Numbered from the stretch's first letter, positions 16,869 through 25,825 are shown. The stretch: 48,804 nucleotides of DNA from an uncultured Paracoccaceae bacterium (GCA_947500825.1 CANMTR010000016.1:1-48804), one strand, 5' to 3'. Notes: generated from the sequence alone by a model not told the origin. A program made the numbers and translations.

Positions 16869-17855
16869 TCATTCAGTATTGGCGCGGCGTCCGACGCGCT
16901 GCCAGGCGACGCCGGATACGATGCCCCAGTGGCCGCGTTCGTTCGGCCGCCTCCAGTGCGGCGTGGGCATCGCGTTCAATGCCGTCAGAGCGTCATCGAA
17001 ACTCTCGAAGTGCTGCTCCTCGCCCTTGGCGCCGATCTGGTACCGGCCGGCCCGCTTGAGATCGGGTTGGAACATGCTGCCATCGCGCGCCACGGGAACG
17101 AAGATCATCTGCGCAGAATCGACCGGCACGGCATCGCTCTTGGAACCGTCCTCGCCACCCTCGTCGTCCCGGTCCCAGATCGAACGGGGAAACTCCTTGC
17201 GCCGCTCCAGCCAGGCCATCGCGCTGACCGCGGCGACCCCACCGTTAGGACCACGCTCAAGCGTCGGGGAGGAGCCCGACATCAGGTTGCGCAGACGCCC
17301 CTCGGAGACGCCGCCAAGGATCGCGAGTGAGTCCACGTGGACCTCACCCCGTCCGGTATCGAGCGCACGACGCGACTGGGCGATACGGGCAATGCGGATG
17401 ACCGCGTTGTCCTCTCCGGCAGTTCCTGCAAGGTCTGATCGTGCAGCGAGATCCTCGACCTCCTCCACGAGAGCGTCGAGCCAGGAAGCTCGCTCGGCCA
17501 GGGGAATGCCGCGGGGCGTGACACCATAGAGACCATAGAGGCCGGCTTCGTCGACACGCCTCGCGATCGGCCAGACCGTTCCGGCGGAAAGCAACCCCTC
17601 CTCGAAGACCTCGCGCCACGTGTCGGCTCGAATGCCCTCGTTCTGCACCACCGGCTCGAGCAGAGCGCGCAACGGCTCTGCCGCGTTCTCAGCACCCACG
17701 AGGCTCTCGACGTTCTCAAGAGCATCCCGAAGCATCTGCGCGATCCACTGGGCGTAGTCCCAGTAGTGTCCGTCCTCGCCCTGGGCGAACCCTCCGGACC
17801 AGGCATCGCGGCGCTCCTCGGCACTCATGCCGGCGGGGATCGTCACATCGGTCAT
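16869..17855 (-). CDS. Uncharacterised protein with central HTH, partner of HicA-like gene
   Basis: The 328-residue soluble protein has an acidic helical N-terminal region (about 12-165). Next is a probable helix-turn-helix (about 173-217: SLAILGGVSEGRLRNLMSG followed by AVSAMAWLERR, similar to excisionase/MerR-type selection domains). A charged linker follows, then a C-terminal domain (about 245-325) with FVPVARDGS, RYQIG and a Trp-rich end (WRRPN..GHWGIV). I do not recognise the full-length family. The ATG at 17855 overlaps the stop of the small HicA-like gene by 4 nt. Size and layout suggest a DNA-binding regulator or antitoxin-like subunit for the operon (inference). Confidence 0.65.
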   Translation of the reverse strand: MTDVTIPAGMSAEERRDAWSGGFAQGEDGHYWDYAQWIAQMLRDALENVESLVGAENAAEPLRALLEPVVQNEGIRADTWREVFEEGLLSAGTVWPIARRVDEAGLYGLYGVTPRGIPLAERASWLDALVEEVEDLAARSDLAGTAGEDNAVIRIARIAQSRRALDTGRGEVHVDSLAILGGVSEGRLRNLMSGSSPTLERGPNGGVAAVSAMAWLERRKEFPRSIWDRDDEGGEDGSKSDAVPVDSAQMIFVPVARDGSMFQPDLKRAGRYQIGAKGEEQHFESFDDALTALNAMPTPHWRRPNERGHWGIVSGVAWQRVGRRANTE

Positions 17856-18058
17856 GACAGCCCCTCCGCACAACGATGAAGGCGACGGACCTGGCTTCGA
17901 ACGTTGAGCAGGTTGCGCCTGTCTGACGGCGTGCTGGCCGCGACGACGAACCCCGCCTCGAAGACGAGACGGCAATGGCGCTTGTGATCTTCGATCCGGA
18001 GAAGCTTCACGCCCTCCCGGAGACAGAGGGCAATGTAATCCCTGCGGCGCTTATTCAT
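17852..18058 (-). CDS. HicA-like small basic protein
   Basis: The 68-residue basic protein reads MNKRRRDYIALCLREGVKLL at its start. It then has a His-rich strand (EDHKRHCRLVF, His25 and His28) and TPSDRRNLLNVRSQVRRL at the end. The pattern of one helix, a basic/His beta strand and a closing helix resembles the dsRBD-like HicA fold, in which a His is catalytic for mRNA cleavage. The match is by eye and remote. I chose the ATG at 18058 because GAGAAG sits 7 nt upstream; longer starts exist at 18145 and 18181. It overlaps the next gene by ATGA, so the two are translationally coupled. Confidence 0.6.
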   Translation of the reverse strand: MNKRRRDYIALCLREGVKLLRIEDHKRHCRLVFEAGFVVAASTPSDRRNLLNVRSQVRRLHRCAEGLS

Positions 18059-18092
18059 GGCATTACTTCTCGTTCGTGATGTACGCCTCCAT

Positions 18093-18121
18093 GCATATGC
18101 CACGTCCGTCCTGAACGTCAA
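18093..18121 (-). promoter_or_regulatory. Candidate sigma70-type promoter of the nuclease operon
   Basis: On the minus strand TTGACG (18121-18116) is followed after 17 nt by ATATGC (18098-18093), 35 nt upstream of the HicA-like start. It would transcribe the HicA-like, HTH and nuclease genes independently of the recombinase. Based on consensus similarity only. Confidence 0.45.
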
Positions 18122-18177
18122 TGGCATTTCGAATACGTCGTGCATGTTTTCCTCACGGAATGATCTGGAGCGATCAA

Positions 18178-18717
18178 TCATGCCCGCCGAACCGTGTTCG
18201 GACTCACGTCGAACAACCGGGCGATCTCGGCGATGCGGCGGCCTTCGTCGTCGCGCAGGCGGCGGACCTCGCCCCGCTGCTGGCGGGACAGGGCAGGGGG
18301 CCTGCCGCCGATCCGACCCACCTTCCGAGCTGCTGCCAATCCCTCCCGCGTCCGCTCCGAGATCCGCTCGCGCTCGAACTGGGCGATCGAGGCGAAGACG
18401 TGGAAGACGAGACGGCCGGCCGAGGTCGCGGTGTCGATGTCCTCTGCCAGGGACCGGAAGCCGGCTCCCTTCGCCCGGATCTCTTCCACGATGCCAAGGA
18501 GGTCTTGGAGCGAGCGAGAGAGCCGATCGTACTTGGTCACCGTCACGACGTCTCCGGGCCGGAGCTGATCGATCAGCTTGTCGAGCTCCGGGCGGGTCCG
18601 CTTCGTTCCGGACAGCTTCTCGGAAAACACCCGCTCGACACCGGCTGCCCTGAGGGCATCCAACTGCGCCTCGAGGCTTTGCCCTTCAGTCGACACTCGC
18701 GCGTAGCCCAGGATCAA
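18178..18717 (-). CDS. Serine recombinase (resolvase/invertase family)
   Basis: The 179-residue protein is a complete small serine recombinase. It has the nucleophile Ser9 in ARVSTEGQ, the TKYDRLSRS motif, the long E helix (FERERISERTREGL) and a C-terminal HTH (RIAEIARLFDVSPNTVRR). The start is TTG at 18717 with a strong GGGAGGG site. Such enzymes resolve cointegrates or invert DNA. Here it lies between ribH and the nuclease operon, beside an 18-bp palindrome that could be part of its site. It could be co-transcribed with the operon 119 bp downstream. Confidence 0.93.
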   Translation of the reverse strand: MILGYARVSTEGQSLEAQLDALRAAGVERVFSEKLSGTKRTRPELDKLIDQLRPGDVVTVTKYDRLSRSLQDLLGIVEEIRAKGAGFRSLAEDIDTATSAGRLVFHVFASIAQFERERISERTREGLAAARKVGRIGGRPPALSRQQRGEVRRLRDDEGRRIAEIARLFDVSPNTVRRA

Positions 18718-18815
18718 CTTTTCCCTCCCACAAACCTTCCAAAACCCTATCAGTTTGGAACGGGGTTTCTGGGGCGGTCAAGCTACTGACGCCACAGGGG
18801 AAGCTGAGAACGTAC

Positions 18816-18833
18816 TAAAACGGCCGTTTTAGC
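18816..18833. repeat. 18-bp perfect palindrome near recombinase and ribH 3' ends
   Basis: CTAAAACGGCCGTTTTAG is its own reverse complement. It lies about 100 bp upstream of the recombinase start and 17 bp past the ribH stop. It may be a recombinase subsite, an operator, or a terminator-like hairpin. The half CTAAAACGGCC recurs at 45213-45223. Confidence 0.6.
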
Positions 18834-18849
18834 AACTGTGTTTAGGTGT

Positions 18850-19284
18850 TTAGTCCCGCCGAGTGATGGCTATCGCGGCATCGGCCGCCTCGCGGCCCTT
18901 CGTAAGGAAATGGTCGACGAAAAAGGCGATATGCGCTTCCGTCGACTGAAAATTGTGGGGGGTCAGGGATACTGACAAAACCGGCACGCCGGTACGAAGC
19001 TGCGCTTCCATCAGGCCTGACACCACCGCCTGGGCTACGAAGTCATGGCGGTAGATACCCCCGTCGACCACGAAGGCTACGGCGATTACGGCGTCGTACT
19101 CTCCCGTCGTGGCGAGCTTCTGGGCCAGGAGCGGCATCTCGAAGGCCCCGGGCACGTCGATGGTATCGATGCGGGCGTCCGGGTCCAGTTCGGAGAGGCG
19201 CTCGGTAAAGCCCAGATGTGCCCGGTCGACGATATCGGCATGCCAGCGGGCGCGGACGAATGCGAATTTGCGGTGTTGGGTCAT
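18850..19284 (-). CDS. ribH: 6,7-dimethyl-8-ribityllumazine synthase, type II (RibH2-like)
   Basis: The 144-residue enzyme condenses 5-amino-6-ribitylaminouracil with 3,4-dihydroxy-2-butanone-4-phosphate in riboflavin synthesis. Visible family features are VPGAFEMPL, the AVAFVVDGGIYRHDFVA segment with the catalytic His, and LSVSLTPHNF. The VVDGGIYRH variant, in place of the usual GxVIRGxTxH, is typical of the decameric type II enzyme of rhizobia and Brucella. The gene stands alone, not in a rib operon, and is preceded by an FMN riboswitch. It may be a second, regulated copy; the rest of the pathway is not in the window. Confidence 0.92.
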   Translation of the reverse strand: MTQHRKFAFVRARWHADIVDRAHLGFTERLSELDPDARIDTIDVPGAFEMPLLAQKLATTGEYDAVIAVAFVVDGGIYRHDFVAQAVVSGLMEAQLRTGVPVLSVSLTPHNFQSTEAHIAFFVDHFLTKGREAADAAIAITRRD

Positions 19285-19358
19285 GTCTCACGATCCTTGC
19301 CAAGTGCACAAAGATCCCAGTGCGTCGCGACCTACCGGACATGCGTCGTCGGGCCGGT

Positions 19359-19480
19359 CTCTCCCATCCGGACTGTAACCGTCGGCCCCGGAGTTCCACC
19401 GGATCTGCTGACCCTCCCGAGCGGGCCGGGAGGCGCTCGCGGGCTGTCACCGCCGGTGGGGAGTTTCACCCCGCCCTGAG
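19359..19480 (-). ncRNA. FMN riboswitch (RFN element) upstream of ribH
   Basis: Read on the minus strand, the conserved blocks appear in order: CAGGGCGGGGTGAAACTCCC, ACCGGCGGTGACAGCCCGCG, GATCCGGTGGAACTCCGGGG and CCGACGGTTACAGTCCGGAT, then GGGAGAGA. These are the paired and junction segments of the RFN aptamer. It lies 75 nt upstream of the ribH start, so FMN should repress ribH transcription or translation. Promoter sequence would lie in 19481-19716, which holds no recognisable gene. Confidence 0.95.
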
Positions 19481-19716
19481 AACCGGTGCCGTTGATACCC
19501 CAGACGGCGCCGGGGGCAAGAGGCGATCATGTGCCCCGATCCCGCGTCACGTCCCGGACGATCGGCCAGGCCCCTTCGGCGGGGGTGTGATCCGTTGCCC
19601 CGTTTGGGGGAATCGAGGTCACGGAGCGTCGTGCCGACACGATAAGGCCGACCACGGGGGATAAACGTGGGGCCGCGGGCGGCAGGTGTCGAAGACATTC
19701 CTGCCCGCCCGACATC

Positions 19717-20655
19717 CTAGGTGGCACTCTTCTGCGCGATCAGGCCTTCGAGCTTCATGGCGTCGGCGTGGAACTTGCGGATACCCTCCGCGAGCTTCTC
19801 GGTGGCCATGGCGTCCTCGTTCATCTCCCACCGGAAGGTGGACTCGTCGATCGGCTTGGCCCGGCCGCCGGCCGCGGCGGGCTCCAGGCGGCGGGGCAGG
19901 TCGCCGGTGTCGTCGTGCAACTCCTGCAGAAGTTCGGGCGATATCGTCAGCCGGTCGCAGCCCGCCAGGGCCTCGACCTGGGCGGCGTTGCGGAAGGACG
20001 CGCCCATGACGACCGTGTCGATCCCGCTCGCCTTGTAGTGCTCGTAGATGCGGCGCACCGATTTCACGCCCGGATCGTCGTCGGGGGCATAGTCCTTCAC
20101 CCCCTCGGCGGCCTTGTGCCAATCGGTGATGCGGCCCACGAAGGGCGAGATCAGGAACGCGCCCGCATCGGCGCAGGCCTTGGCCTGCGCCATGGAGAAC
20201 AGCAGCGTCAGGTTGCAGTCGATCCCGTCCTGCTGCAGCCGCTCGGCGGCGCGGATCCCCTCCCAGGTGGAGGCGAGCTTGATCAGCAGGCGCTCGCGGC
20301 CCACGCCCTGCTCCTCGTATGCGGCGACGATTCGCTTGGCCTTGTCGATGGAGGCGTCGGTATCGAAGCTGAGGCGAGCATCGACCTCGGTGGAGACGCG
20401 GCCGGGAACGATGCCCGCCAGCTCGGCGCCCACCGCGACGGTCAGGGCGGTGGCGATATCCTCGGGCGCCTCGCCCGACCGCGCGCGGATCGTGTCGTCC
20501 ACGGTGGTCGCGAAATAGTCCGACCCGGCGGCCTTGAGCACCAGGGACGGGTTGGTCGTGCAGTCCTGCGGCTCGAGGCGGCGCACCGCCTCCACGTCGC
20601 CGGTATCGGCCACCACCACCGTCATCTCGCGAAGCCGGTCAAGCTTGCTCGTCAT
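19717..20655 (-). CDS. tal: Transaldolase
   Basis: The 312-residue protein is a TalB-type transaldolase: [12 protein letters not shown] near residue 31, the Schiff-base Lys126 in [19 protein letters not shown], and a SPFVGRI segment. It interconverts sedoheptulose-7-phosphate/glyceraldehyde-3-phosphate and erythrose-4-phosphate/fructose-6-phosphate. It starts 2 nt after the transketolase stop, so the two form an operon. Next to an erythritol locus that yields erythrose-4-phosphate, its role would be to drain that product into glycolysis (inference). Confidence 0.96.
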   Translation of the reverse strand: MTSKLDRLREMTVVVADTGDVEAVRRLEPQDCTTNPSLVLKAAGSDYFATTVDDTIRARSGEAPEDIATALTVAVGAELAGIVPGRVSTEVDARLSFDTDASIDKAKRIVAAYEEQGVGRERLLIKLASTWEGIRAAERLQQDGIDCNLTLLFSMAQAKACADAGAFLISPFVGRITDWHKAAEGVKDYAPDDDPGVKSVRRIYEHYKASGIDTVVMGASFRNAAQVEALAGCDRLTISPELLQELHDDTGDLPRRLEPAAAGGRAKPIDESTFRWEMNEDAMATEKLAEGIRKFHADAMKLEGLIAQKSAT

Positions 20656-20657
20656 CG

Positions 20658-22688
20658 TCAGTCTTCCTTCCTGCCTGAGGCCAGCGCGGCGGCATGGGTC
20701 GCCACCGCCGCGGCCGTAATGCCGAACTTCTCGTAGAGGGTCTCTGCCGGGGCCGAGGCCCCGAAGCCGGTCATGCCGATGAAGTCGGCCTTCGAGGCGA
20801 TGTAGTCGCTCCAGCCGAAGGGGCCGGCGGCCTCCACCGCCATGCGCGGGGCCATGCCCAGCACCTCGGAGCGGTAGTCGCCGTCCTGCGCCTCGAATAT
20901 GTCCCAGCAGGGCATCGAGACCACGGCGGCGCGGATGCCCTCGCCGGCCAGCCGCCCGGCGGCCTCCACTGCCAACGACACCTCGGTGCCGGTGGCGAGG
21001 ATCGTCACGTCGCGGCCGCCGTCGGGTTCGCGCAAGACATAGGCCCCGCGGGCGGAGAGATTGGCGTCGCCCTCCCGGCGCAGTTGCGGCACGCCCTGCC
21101 GCGACAGCGCGAGGAGCGAGGGCGTGGTGCGGTCGCGCACCGCGATCTCCCAGCATTCCAGCGTCTCCACCGCGTCGGCGGGGCGGAAGACGTGCAGCCC
21201 CGGCATGGCGCGGAGCGCGGCGAGGTGTTCTACCGGCTGGTGGGTCGGTCCATCCTCCCCGAGGCCGATGGAATCGTGGGTCATCACATAGATCGTGCCC
21301 ACCCCCATCAGGGCCGAGAGGCGGATCGCGTTCCGCGCATAATCGGAGAAGACCAGGAAGGTCCCGCCGTAGGGGATCAGGCCGCCATGGACGCTCATCC
21401 CGTTCATCGCCGCCGCCATGCCGAACTCGCGCACCCCGTAGGATACGTAGCGGCCGGCCGGGTCCCCGGCGGTGAAGTCGCGGTCCACGGCCCGAACGCG
21501 GGTGAGGTTGGACCCCGTGAGGTCCGCCGACCCGCCGATCATCTCCGGGCAGAGCTCTGTCAGGGTGTCCAGCGCGATCTGGCTGGCCTTGCGGGTCGCC
21601 ACGTCCTTCGGTTCGGCGAAGAGGCGCTCGCGTGCGGCGCGGACCCCTTCGTCGAAGTTTCGGGGAAGGGCGCGCTCCATGCGGCGGGCGAACTCGGCGC
21701 GGTCGGCCTTGGCCAGGGCGTCGCGCCGCGCCTCCCAGTCCCGACGTTGCCCGGCGCCGCGTCGTCCCGCGGCGCGCCACGTCTCGACCAGGGGGCCGGG
21801 CAGGTGGAAGTCGCCGTCGCTCAGGGCCAGGGCCTCGCGGACCAGCGCCCGCTCCTCCGTCCCGAGGGGCGCCCCGTGGGACGAGGCCAGTCCGCCCTTG
21901 TTGGGCGCCCCGAACCCGATCACGGTCCGCGCCCGGATGAGCGTCGGGCGATCGGCGGCCTCCTTCGCGGCCTGCATGGCGGCGTTGAGCGCGCCGGCGT
22001 CGTGGCCGTCGCAGGTCAGGACGTGCCAGCCGGCGGCCTCGAAGCGCTTCTCCGTGTCCTCCGTGACCGCCTTCGCCGTATCGCCGTCGATGGAGATCCC
22101 GTTGTCGTCGAAGAGGACAGTGAGCTTGCCGAGTTTCAGGTGGCCGGCCAGCGAGATCGCCTCGTGGCTGATCCCTTCCATGAGGCAGCCATCCCCGGCG
22201 AAGACCCAGGTGCGATGATCGACCACCTTGCTGCCGAACCGGGCCGCCAGGGCGCGCTCCGCCATGGCCATGCCGACCGCCCCGGCCAGGCCCTGTCCCA
22301 GCGGGCCGGTCGTGATCTCCACCCCGGCGGCATGGCCGTATTCCGGGTGGCCCGCGGTCTTCGACCCCCATTGCCGGAAGGCGCGGAGCTCCTCGATCGG
22401 CATGTCCTCGACCCCGGTAAGGTGCAGCAGGCTGTAGAGCAGCATCGAGCCGTGGCCGTTCGACAGCACGAAGCGGTCCCGGTCGGGCCAGTCGGGGGCG
22501 GCGGCGTCGAACTTCAGATGCCGCGTCCAGAGCACCGTCGCCGCTTCGGCGAGGCCCATGGGCGCACCGGGATGGCCGGAGCCGGCGGCCTCCACCGCGT
22601 CCATGGAGAGCGCCCGGATGCAGTTGGCCAGCGCGAAGGTGTCGGCGTCCCGCCGCGCCGCGTGCAGGGCCTCGTCATGTGCCGTCAT
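20658..22688 (-). CDS. tkt: Transketolase
   Basis: The 676-residue thiamine-diphosphate enzyme is full length. It shows [13 protein letters not shown] near the N terminus, the ThDP/metal motif [13 protein letters not shown], the Pyr domain with the catalytic Glu in [13 protein letters not shown], and [19 protein letters not shown]. It transfers two-carbon units among xylulose-5-P, ribose-5-P and erythrose-4-P. It is divergent from the DeoR regulator at 22815 and heads a tkt-tal operon. Position and product use suggest it belongs to the erythritol regulon, while a housekeeping copy probably exists elsewhere (inference). Confidence 0.97.
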   Translation of the reverse strand: MTAHDEALHAARRDADTFALANCIRALSMDAVEAAGSGHPGAPMGLAEAATVLWTRHLKFDAAAPDWPDRDRFVLSNGHGSMLLYSLLHLTGVEDMPIEELRAFRQWGSKTAGHPEYGHAAGVEITTGPLGQGLAGAVGMAMAERALAARFGSKVVDHRTWVFAGDGCLMEGISHEAISLAGHLKLGKLTVLFDDNGISIDGDTAKAVTEDTEKRFEAAGWHVLTCDGHDAGALNAAMQAAKEAADRPTLIRARTVIGFGAPNKGGLASSHGAPLGTEERALVREALALSDGDFHLPGPLVETWRAAGRRGAGQRRDWEARRDALAKADRAEFARRMERALPRNFDEGVRAARERLFAEPKDVATRKASQIALDTLTELCPEMIGGSADLTGSNLTRVRAVDRDFTAGDPAGRYVSYGVREFGMAAAMNGMSVHGGLIPYGGTFLVFSDYARNAIRLSALMGVGTIYVMTHDSIGLGEDGPTHQPVEHLAALRAMPGLHVFRPADAVETLECWEIAVRDRTTPSLLALSRQGVPQLRREGDANLSARGAYVLREPDGGRDVTILATGTEVSLAVEAAGRLAGEGIRAAVVSMPCWDIFEAQDGDYRSEVLGMAPRMAVEAAGPFGWSDYIASKADFIGMTGFGASAPAETLYEKFGITAAAVATHAAALASGRKED

Positions 22689-22725
22689 CGAATTCCCCCC
22701 CGGATGAACCTCTTTCTTATGATAT

Positions 22726-22755
22726 AAATAACACGATACGCATCACATATGTCAA
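22726..22755 (-). promoter_or_regulatory. Candidate tkt-tal promoter in the divergent eryR-tkt region
   Basis: On the minus strand TTGACA (22755-22750) is followed after 18 nt by TTATTT (22731-22726), 38 nt upstream of the transketolase ATG. The 126-bp intergenic region is AT-rich compared with its surroundings and should also hold the promoter and operator of the DeoR gene on the plus strand. Confidence 0.5.
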
Positions 22756-22814
22756 CGATCTCTGTTGAATATCCCGGCCCTTCTGTTATGTTTCGGACGA
22801 AGAGGGGGGATCGC

Positions 22815-23579
22815 ATGAAACCCGACGAGCGGCGGCTCGACATCATCGAGCATCTCATGGCGGTGGGCTCCGATTCCCTCGAGAGCCTGTCGGCGCGGTT
22901 CGGCGTGTCGAAGATGACCATCCACCGCGACCTCGACGAGCTGATGGAAGAGGGCCTGCTCCGCAAGATCCGCGGCGGCGCCACGATCGAGGCCTCGGGC
23001 CAGTTCGAGAGCGATTTCCGCTACCGCGCCCGGACGGGTCTGGACGAGAAGGCGCGGATCGCCGCCCGTGCGGCGGAGCTGGTAGATCCCGGCACCAGCG
23101 TCTTCGTCGACGACGGCTCGACCTCCGAGCAGCTCGTCCCCGTCCTGGCCAAGCGGCGCCCGCTGACCGTGATCACCAATTCCCAGGCCGTGATCTCCGG
23201 GCTGACCTCCGTCGCCGGGATCGAGATCATGGCGCTCGGCGGTGCCTATTCGCGCAAGTTCAACGGCTTCTTCGGGATGCTGACCATGTCGGCGCTGTCG
23301 AACCTGCGCGCCGACGTGGCGCTCGTCTCCAGCTCAGCCGTGGACGGGCGCACGGCCTTCCACCAGGATGTCGAGGTGCTGGAGGTGAAGCGGCGGATGA
23401 TGGCCTCGGCCGCGCGCAGCTATCTTCTCGTCGATCACCGGAAGTTCGGCCGCACGGCCCTGCATCTGATGAGCGACCTCGACGCCTTCGACGGCGTGGT
23501 GACGACGCGGGCGATCGGGCCCGGGCGGATCGCGACCCTGTCCGAACAAGGTATCCACATGATCTATGCGGGGGACTGA
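22815..23579 (+). CDS. eryR: DeoR/GlpR-family regulator (EryR-like)
   Basis: The 254-residue protein has an N-terminal DeoR HTH (about 5-58; recognition [22 protein letters not shown]) and a C-terminal DeoR sensor domain ([33 protein letters not shown]). The ATG at 22815 has a GGGGGGA site; an upstream in-frame start adds 22 unrelated residues. It leads an operon with TPI-like and RpiB-like isomerases, the arrangement of eryR-eryH-eryI in rhizobia and Brucella. It should respond to a phosphorylated sugar intermediate and control this operon and possibly the divergent tkt-tal. The symbol rests on synteny. Confidence 0.8.
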   Translation: MKPDERRLDIIEHLMAVGSDSLESLSARFGVSKMTIHRDLDELMEEGLLRKIRGGATIEASGQFESDFRYRARTGLDEKARIAARAAELVDPGTSVFVDDGSTSEQLVPVLAKRRPLTVITNSQAVISGLTSVAGIEIMALGGAYSRKFNGFFGMLTMSALSNLRADVALVSSSAVDGRTAFHQDVEVLEVKRRMMASAARSYLLVDHRKFGRTALHLMSDLDAFDGVVTTRAIGPGRIATLSEQGIHMIYAGD

Positions 23580-23581
23580 GC

Positions 23582-24367
23582 ATGGCGCGGGACCGACGGT
23601 GCTGGATCGGCACCAGCTGGAAGATGAACAAGACCCTGGACGAGGCAATGGCCTTCGCCCAGGGGCTGTCCGGAACGGACGGAGATCCGCGCATCCAGCG
23701 TTTCGTGATTCCGCCCTTCACCGCCGTGCGCGAGGTCAAGGCGGACCTTGCGGACACGGAGGTGAAGGTCGGCGCCCAGAACATGCACTGGGCCGAGTCC
23801 GGCGCCTGGACAGGCGAGATCTCGGCGCCGATGCTCAAGGATTGCGGCCTCGACATGGTCGAGCTCGGCCATTCCGAGCGGCGCGCCCATTTCGGCGAAA
23901 CCGACGAGACCGTGGGCCGCAAGACGGCGGCGGCGGTGGCCCACGGCCTGATCCCGCTGATCTGCGTCGGCGAGACGGCGCAAGACAAGGCGGCGGGCCG
24001 TGCCGATGCGGTCCTCGCGCGCGAGGTCGAGGCGGCGCTTTCCCCCGTGGCGCGGAGCGATGCGCCGGTCCTTCTCGCCTACGAGCCCGTCTGGGCGATC
24101 GGCGAGGGCGGAACGCCCGCCACGCCGGACTACGCCGAGGAGCGCCATGCCCGCATCGCCGGGGTCGCCGCCCGGGTCATGGGGCGCCCCGTCCCCTGTC
24201 TCTACGGCGGGAGCGTCAATCCGGGCAATTGCGCCGATCTGGTGCGCCAGCCCCATATCGACGGCCTGTTCATCGGCCGCTCCGCCTGGGAGGTCGAGGG
24301 CTATCTCGACATCCTGCAGCGCTGCGCGGCCGCCCTGCAACCCACTCACCAAGGAGAAGACCCATGA
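23582..24367 (+). CDS. eryH: Triosephosphate-isomerase-like L-erythrulose-1-phosphate isomerase
   Basis: The 261-residue TIM barrel keeps the TPI catalytic set: Lys14 (SWKMNK), His97 (ELGHSER) and Glu168 (AYEPVWAIG), with the phosphate loop GGSVNP and GLFIGRSAW at the end. The start lies 2 nt after the regulator stop. In Brucella and rhizobia the TPI paralogue in this position (EryH/TpiA2) converts L-erythrulose-1-phosphate to D-erythrulose-4-phosphate. A normal triosephosphate isomerase cannot be excluded from sequence alone; the neighbouring rpiB and ery genes decide the call. Confidence 0.85.
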   Translation: MARDRRCWIGTSWKMNKTLDEAMAFAQGLSGTDGDPRIQRFVIPPFTAVREVKADLADTEVKVGAQNMHWAESGAWTGEISAPMLKDCGLDMVELGHSERRAHFGETDETVGRKTAAAVAHGLIPLICVGETAQDKAAGRADAVLAREVEAALSPVARSDAPVLLAYEPVWAIGEGGTPATPDYAEERHARIAGVAARVMGRPVPCLYGGSVNPGNCADLVRQPHIDGLFIGRSAWEVEGYLDILQRCAAALQPTHQGEDP

Positions 24368-24825
24368 AGATCGCGATTGCCGGCGACAGCGCCGGAGCCC
24401 CGCTGGCGAAGATCCTGGCCGAGCATTTCTCGGGCCGCGACGAGGTCGAGGTCAGCGAGCTGTCGACACCGCCCGCGGGGGAGGCGGAGTACTACGCCAA
24501 CCTCTCGGACCGGGTCTGCCAGGGCATCCTCGACGGCACCTACGACCGCGGCATCCTGTGCTGCGGAACCGGGATCGGCGTGGCGCTCTCGGCCAACAAG
24601 GTGCCGGGGATCCGCGCGGCGCAGACCCACGACACCTATTCCGCGAGCAAGGCGGCCACGTCCAACAATGCCCAGGTGATCACCATGGGCGCGCGCGTCG
24701 TCGGCGGCGAACTGGCCAAGGATATCGCCGAGGCGTTCCTCTCCGCGCGCTTCGATCCGCAGGGCAAATCGGCGGCCAATGTCGAGGCCATCGACGCCCT
24801 CGACACCAAGTACCACGCCGGCTGA
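24364..24825 (+). CDS. eryI: RpiB-like D-erythrulose-4-phosphate isomerase
   Basis: The 153-residue protein belongs to the LacAB/RpiB family: [15 protein letters not shown] at the N terminus, [17 protein letters not shown] with the catalytic Cys around 66-67, and [24 protein letters not shown]. It overlaps the TPI-like gene by ATGA. In the Brucella erythritol pathway EryI turns D-erythrulose-4-phosphate into D-erythrose-4-phosphate. Ribose-5-phosphate isomerase activity is the ancestral alternative. Confidence 0.87.
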   Translation: MKIAIAGDSAGAPLAKILAEHFSGRDEVEVSELSTPPAGEAEYYANLSDRVCQGILDGTYDRGILCCGTGIGVALSANKVPGIRAAQTHDTYSASKAATSNNAQVITMGARVVGGELAKDIAEAFLSARFDPQGKSAANVEAIDALDTKYHAG

Positions 24826-24840
24826 GTCCGCGTCGCCGCA

Positions 24841-24872
24841 AAGGGGGGCGGGGAGGCTTCGCCGCCCCCCTT
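24841..24872. terminator. Bidirectional terminator between eryI and second DeoR gene
   Basis: AAGGGGGGCGG (24841-24851) pairs perfectly over 11 bp with CCGCCCCCCTT (24862-24872) around a 10-nt loop. It sits 16 bp past the eryI stop and abuts the stop of the convergent DeoR gene, so it can end both transcripts. Confidence 0.8.
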
Positions 24873-25711
24873 CAGCGCCGCTGCGCGACGACGACCTCGA
24901 TGTCGTGCCGGCGCAGGGCGTCGAGCCGCTCCGGCGCGGTGCCGGCATCGACCACGATGGCGTCGAACTCGTCCAGCGCGGCCATGCCGTGCAGCGCGCG
25001 GCGGTCGAACTTCGTGTGATCGGCCACCAGCACGCGCCGGGCGGCGCTGTCCATCATGGCGCGCTTGGTGTCGGCCATCTCGGCGGACTGGTGGAAGACG
25101 ATCCCGTCCGTGATCGCCGCCATGGACAGGAACAGCGTGTCGGCGCGAAGCTGCGCGATCTCGCGCATGGTCATCCGCCCCATGAAAGCGTTGCACCAGT
25201 CGTGGTACTGTCCGCCTAGGCCCAGGAGCTTCATGTCGGCCGTCCCTGACAGGGCGCTCATCAGGCTGAGCGAGTTCGTGATCACCGTCAGGGGCAGTTT
25301 GGCCGAGAGGTGCGGGACCATCTGCGCGACCGTGGTGCTGTCGTCGAGAAACACGGACTGTCCCGGCTCGATCATCCGGACCGCCGCGGCGGCGATGGAG
25401 GATTTCTCCGATGCCTGCCGGCGGGAGCGGTAGGTGTCGGTGGCCTCGACCAGGCTGGTCGGGGCGGCGGAGGCCGCGCCGCGGGTCTTTCTCAGGATGC
25501 CGCGGGCGGCCAGGTCGTCCAGGTCGCGATGCGCGGTCATCAGGCTGATGTCGAAACGCTCGGCGATCTCCTCGATCCGGATCGAGCCCTCGGCCGTGAC
25601 CGTCTCCGCGATCGTCTGGCGCCGGGCGAACTGCCGGGCCTGCCGGGAATCGGCCGGCACCTCCTCGGAAGGGAGCAGGTTCATCGTCTCGGAGTCGCTC
25701 GTCTCGGTCAT
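24872..25711 (-). CDS. Second DeoR/GlpR-family regulator
   Basis: The 279-residue protein has a 30-residue polar N-terminal extension, a DeoR HTH (about 30-85; AERFDISLMTAHRDLDDLAARG) and a DeoR sensor domain (EPGQSVFLDDSTTVAQM, VITNSLSLMSAL, VADHTKFDRRAL). It is clearly distinct from the regulator at 22815 but of the same family. It lies downstream of, and in the same direction as, the ABC transporter genes, with a 114-bp gap and a GC-rich hairpin between. It may be the last gene of that unit or independent. Its targets are unknown; the transporter or the isomerase operon are candidates. Confidence 0.87.
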   Translation of the reverse strand: MTETSDSETMNLLPSEEVPADSRQARQFARRQTIAETVTAEGSIRIEEIAERFDISLMTAHRDLDDLAARGILRKTRGAASAAPTSLVEATDTYRSRRQASEKSSIAAAAVRMIEPGQSVFLDDSTTVAQMVPHLSAKLPLTVITNSLSLMSALSGTADMKLLGLGGQYHDWCNAFMGRMTMREIAQLRADTLFLSMAAITDGIVFHQSAEMADTKRAMMDSAARRVLVADHTKFDRRALHGMAALDEFDAIVVDAGTAPERLDALRRHDIEVVVAQRR

Positions 25712-25769
25712 GAATCCCGCGCATCATGGCGTTGGAGAAGCGCGCCCGGGGCAGACGGCACGAGGGGCA

Positions 25770-25795
25770 GGCGGCCCCGAGCATCCGGGGCCGCC
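25770..25795. terminator. Terminator-like hairpin after eryG
   Basis: GGCGGCCCC (25770-25778) pairs with GGGGCCGCC (25787-25795) around an 8-nt loop, about 30 bp past the binding-protein stop. No U-tract follows on the minus strand, so it may attenuate rather than end the transcript before the DeoR gene. Confidence 0.5.
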
Positions 25796-25825
25796 CGTTC
25801 CGCGTCAAGGGCGCGGAGTCCGGCC

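Noticed and set aside
20655-22371. Long minus-strand frame that continues upstream of transaldolase through the transketolase gene
   Set aside because: Only the part from ATG 20655 is transaldolase. The upstream part is an Arg/Gly-rich shadow of transketolase in another frame.
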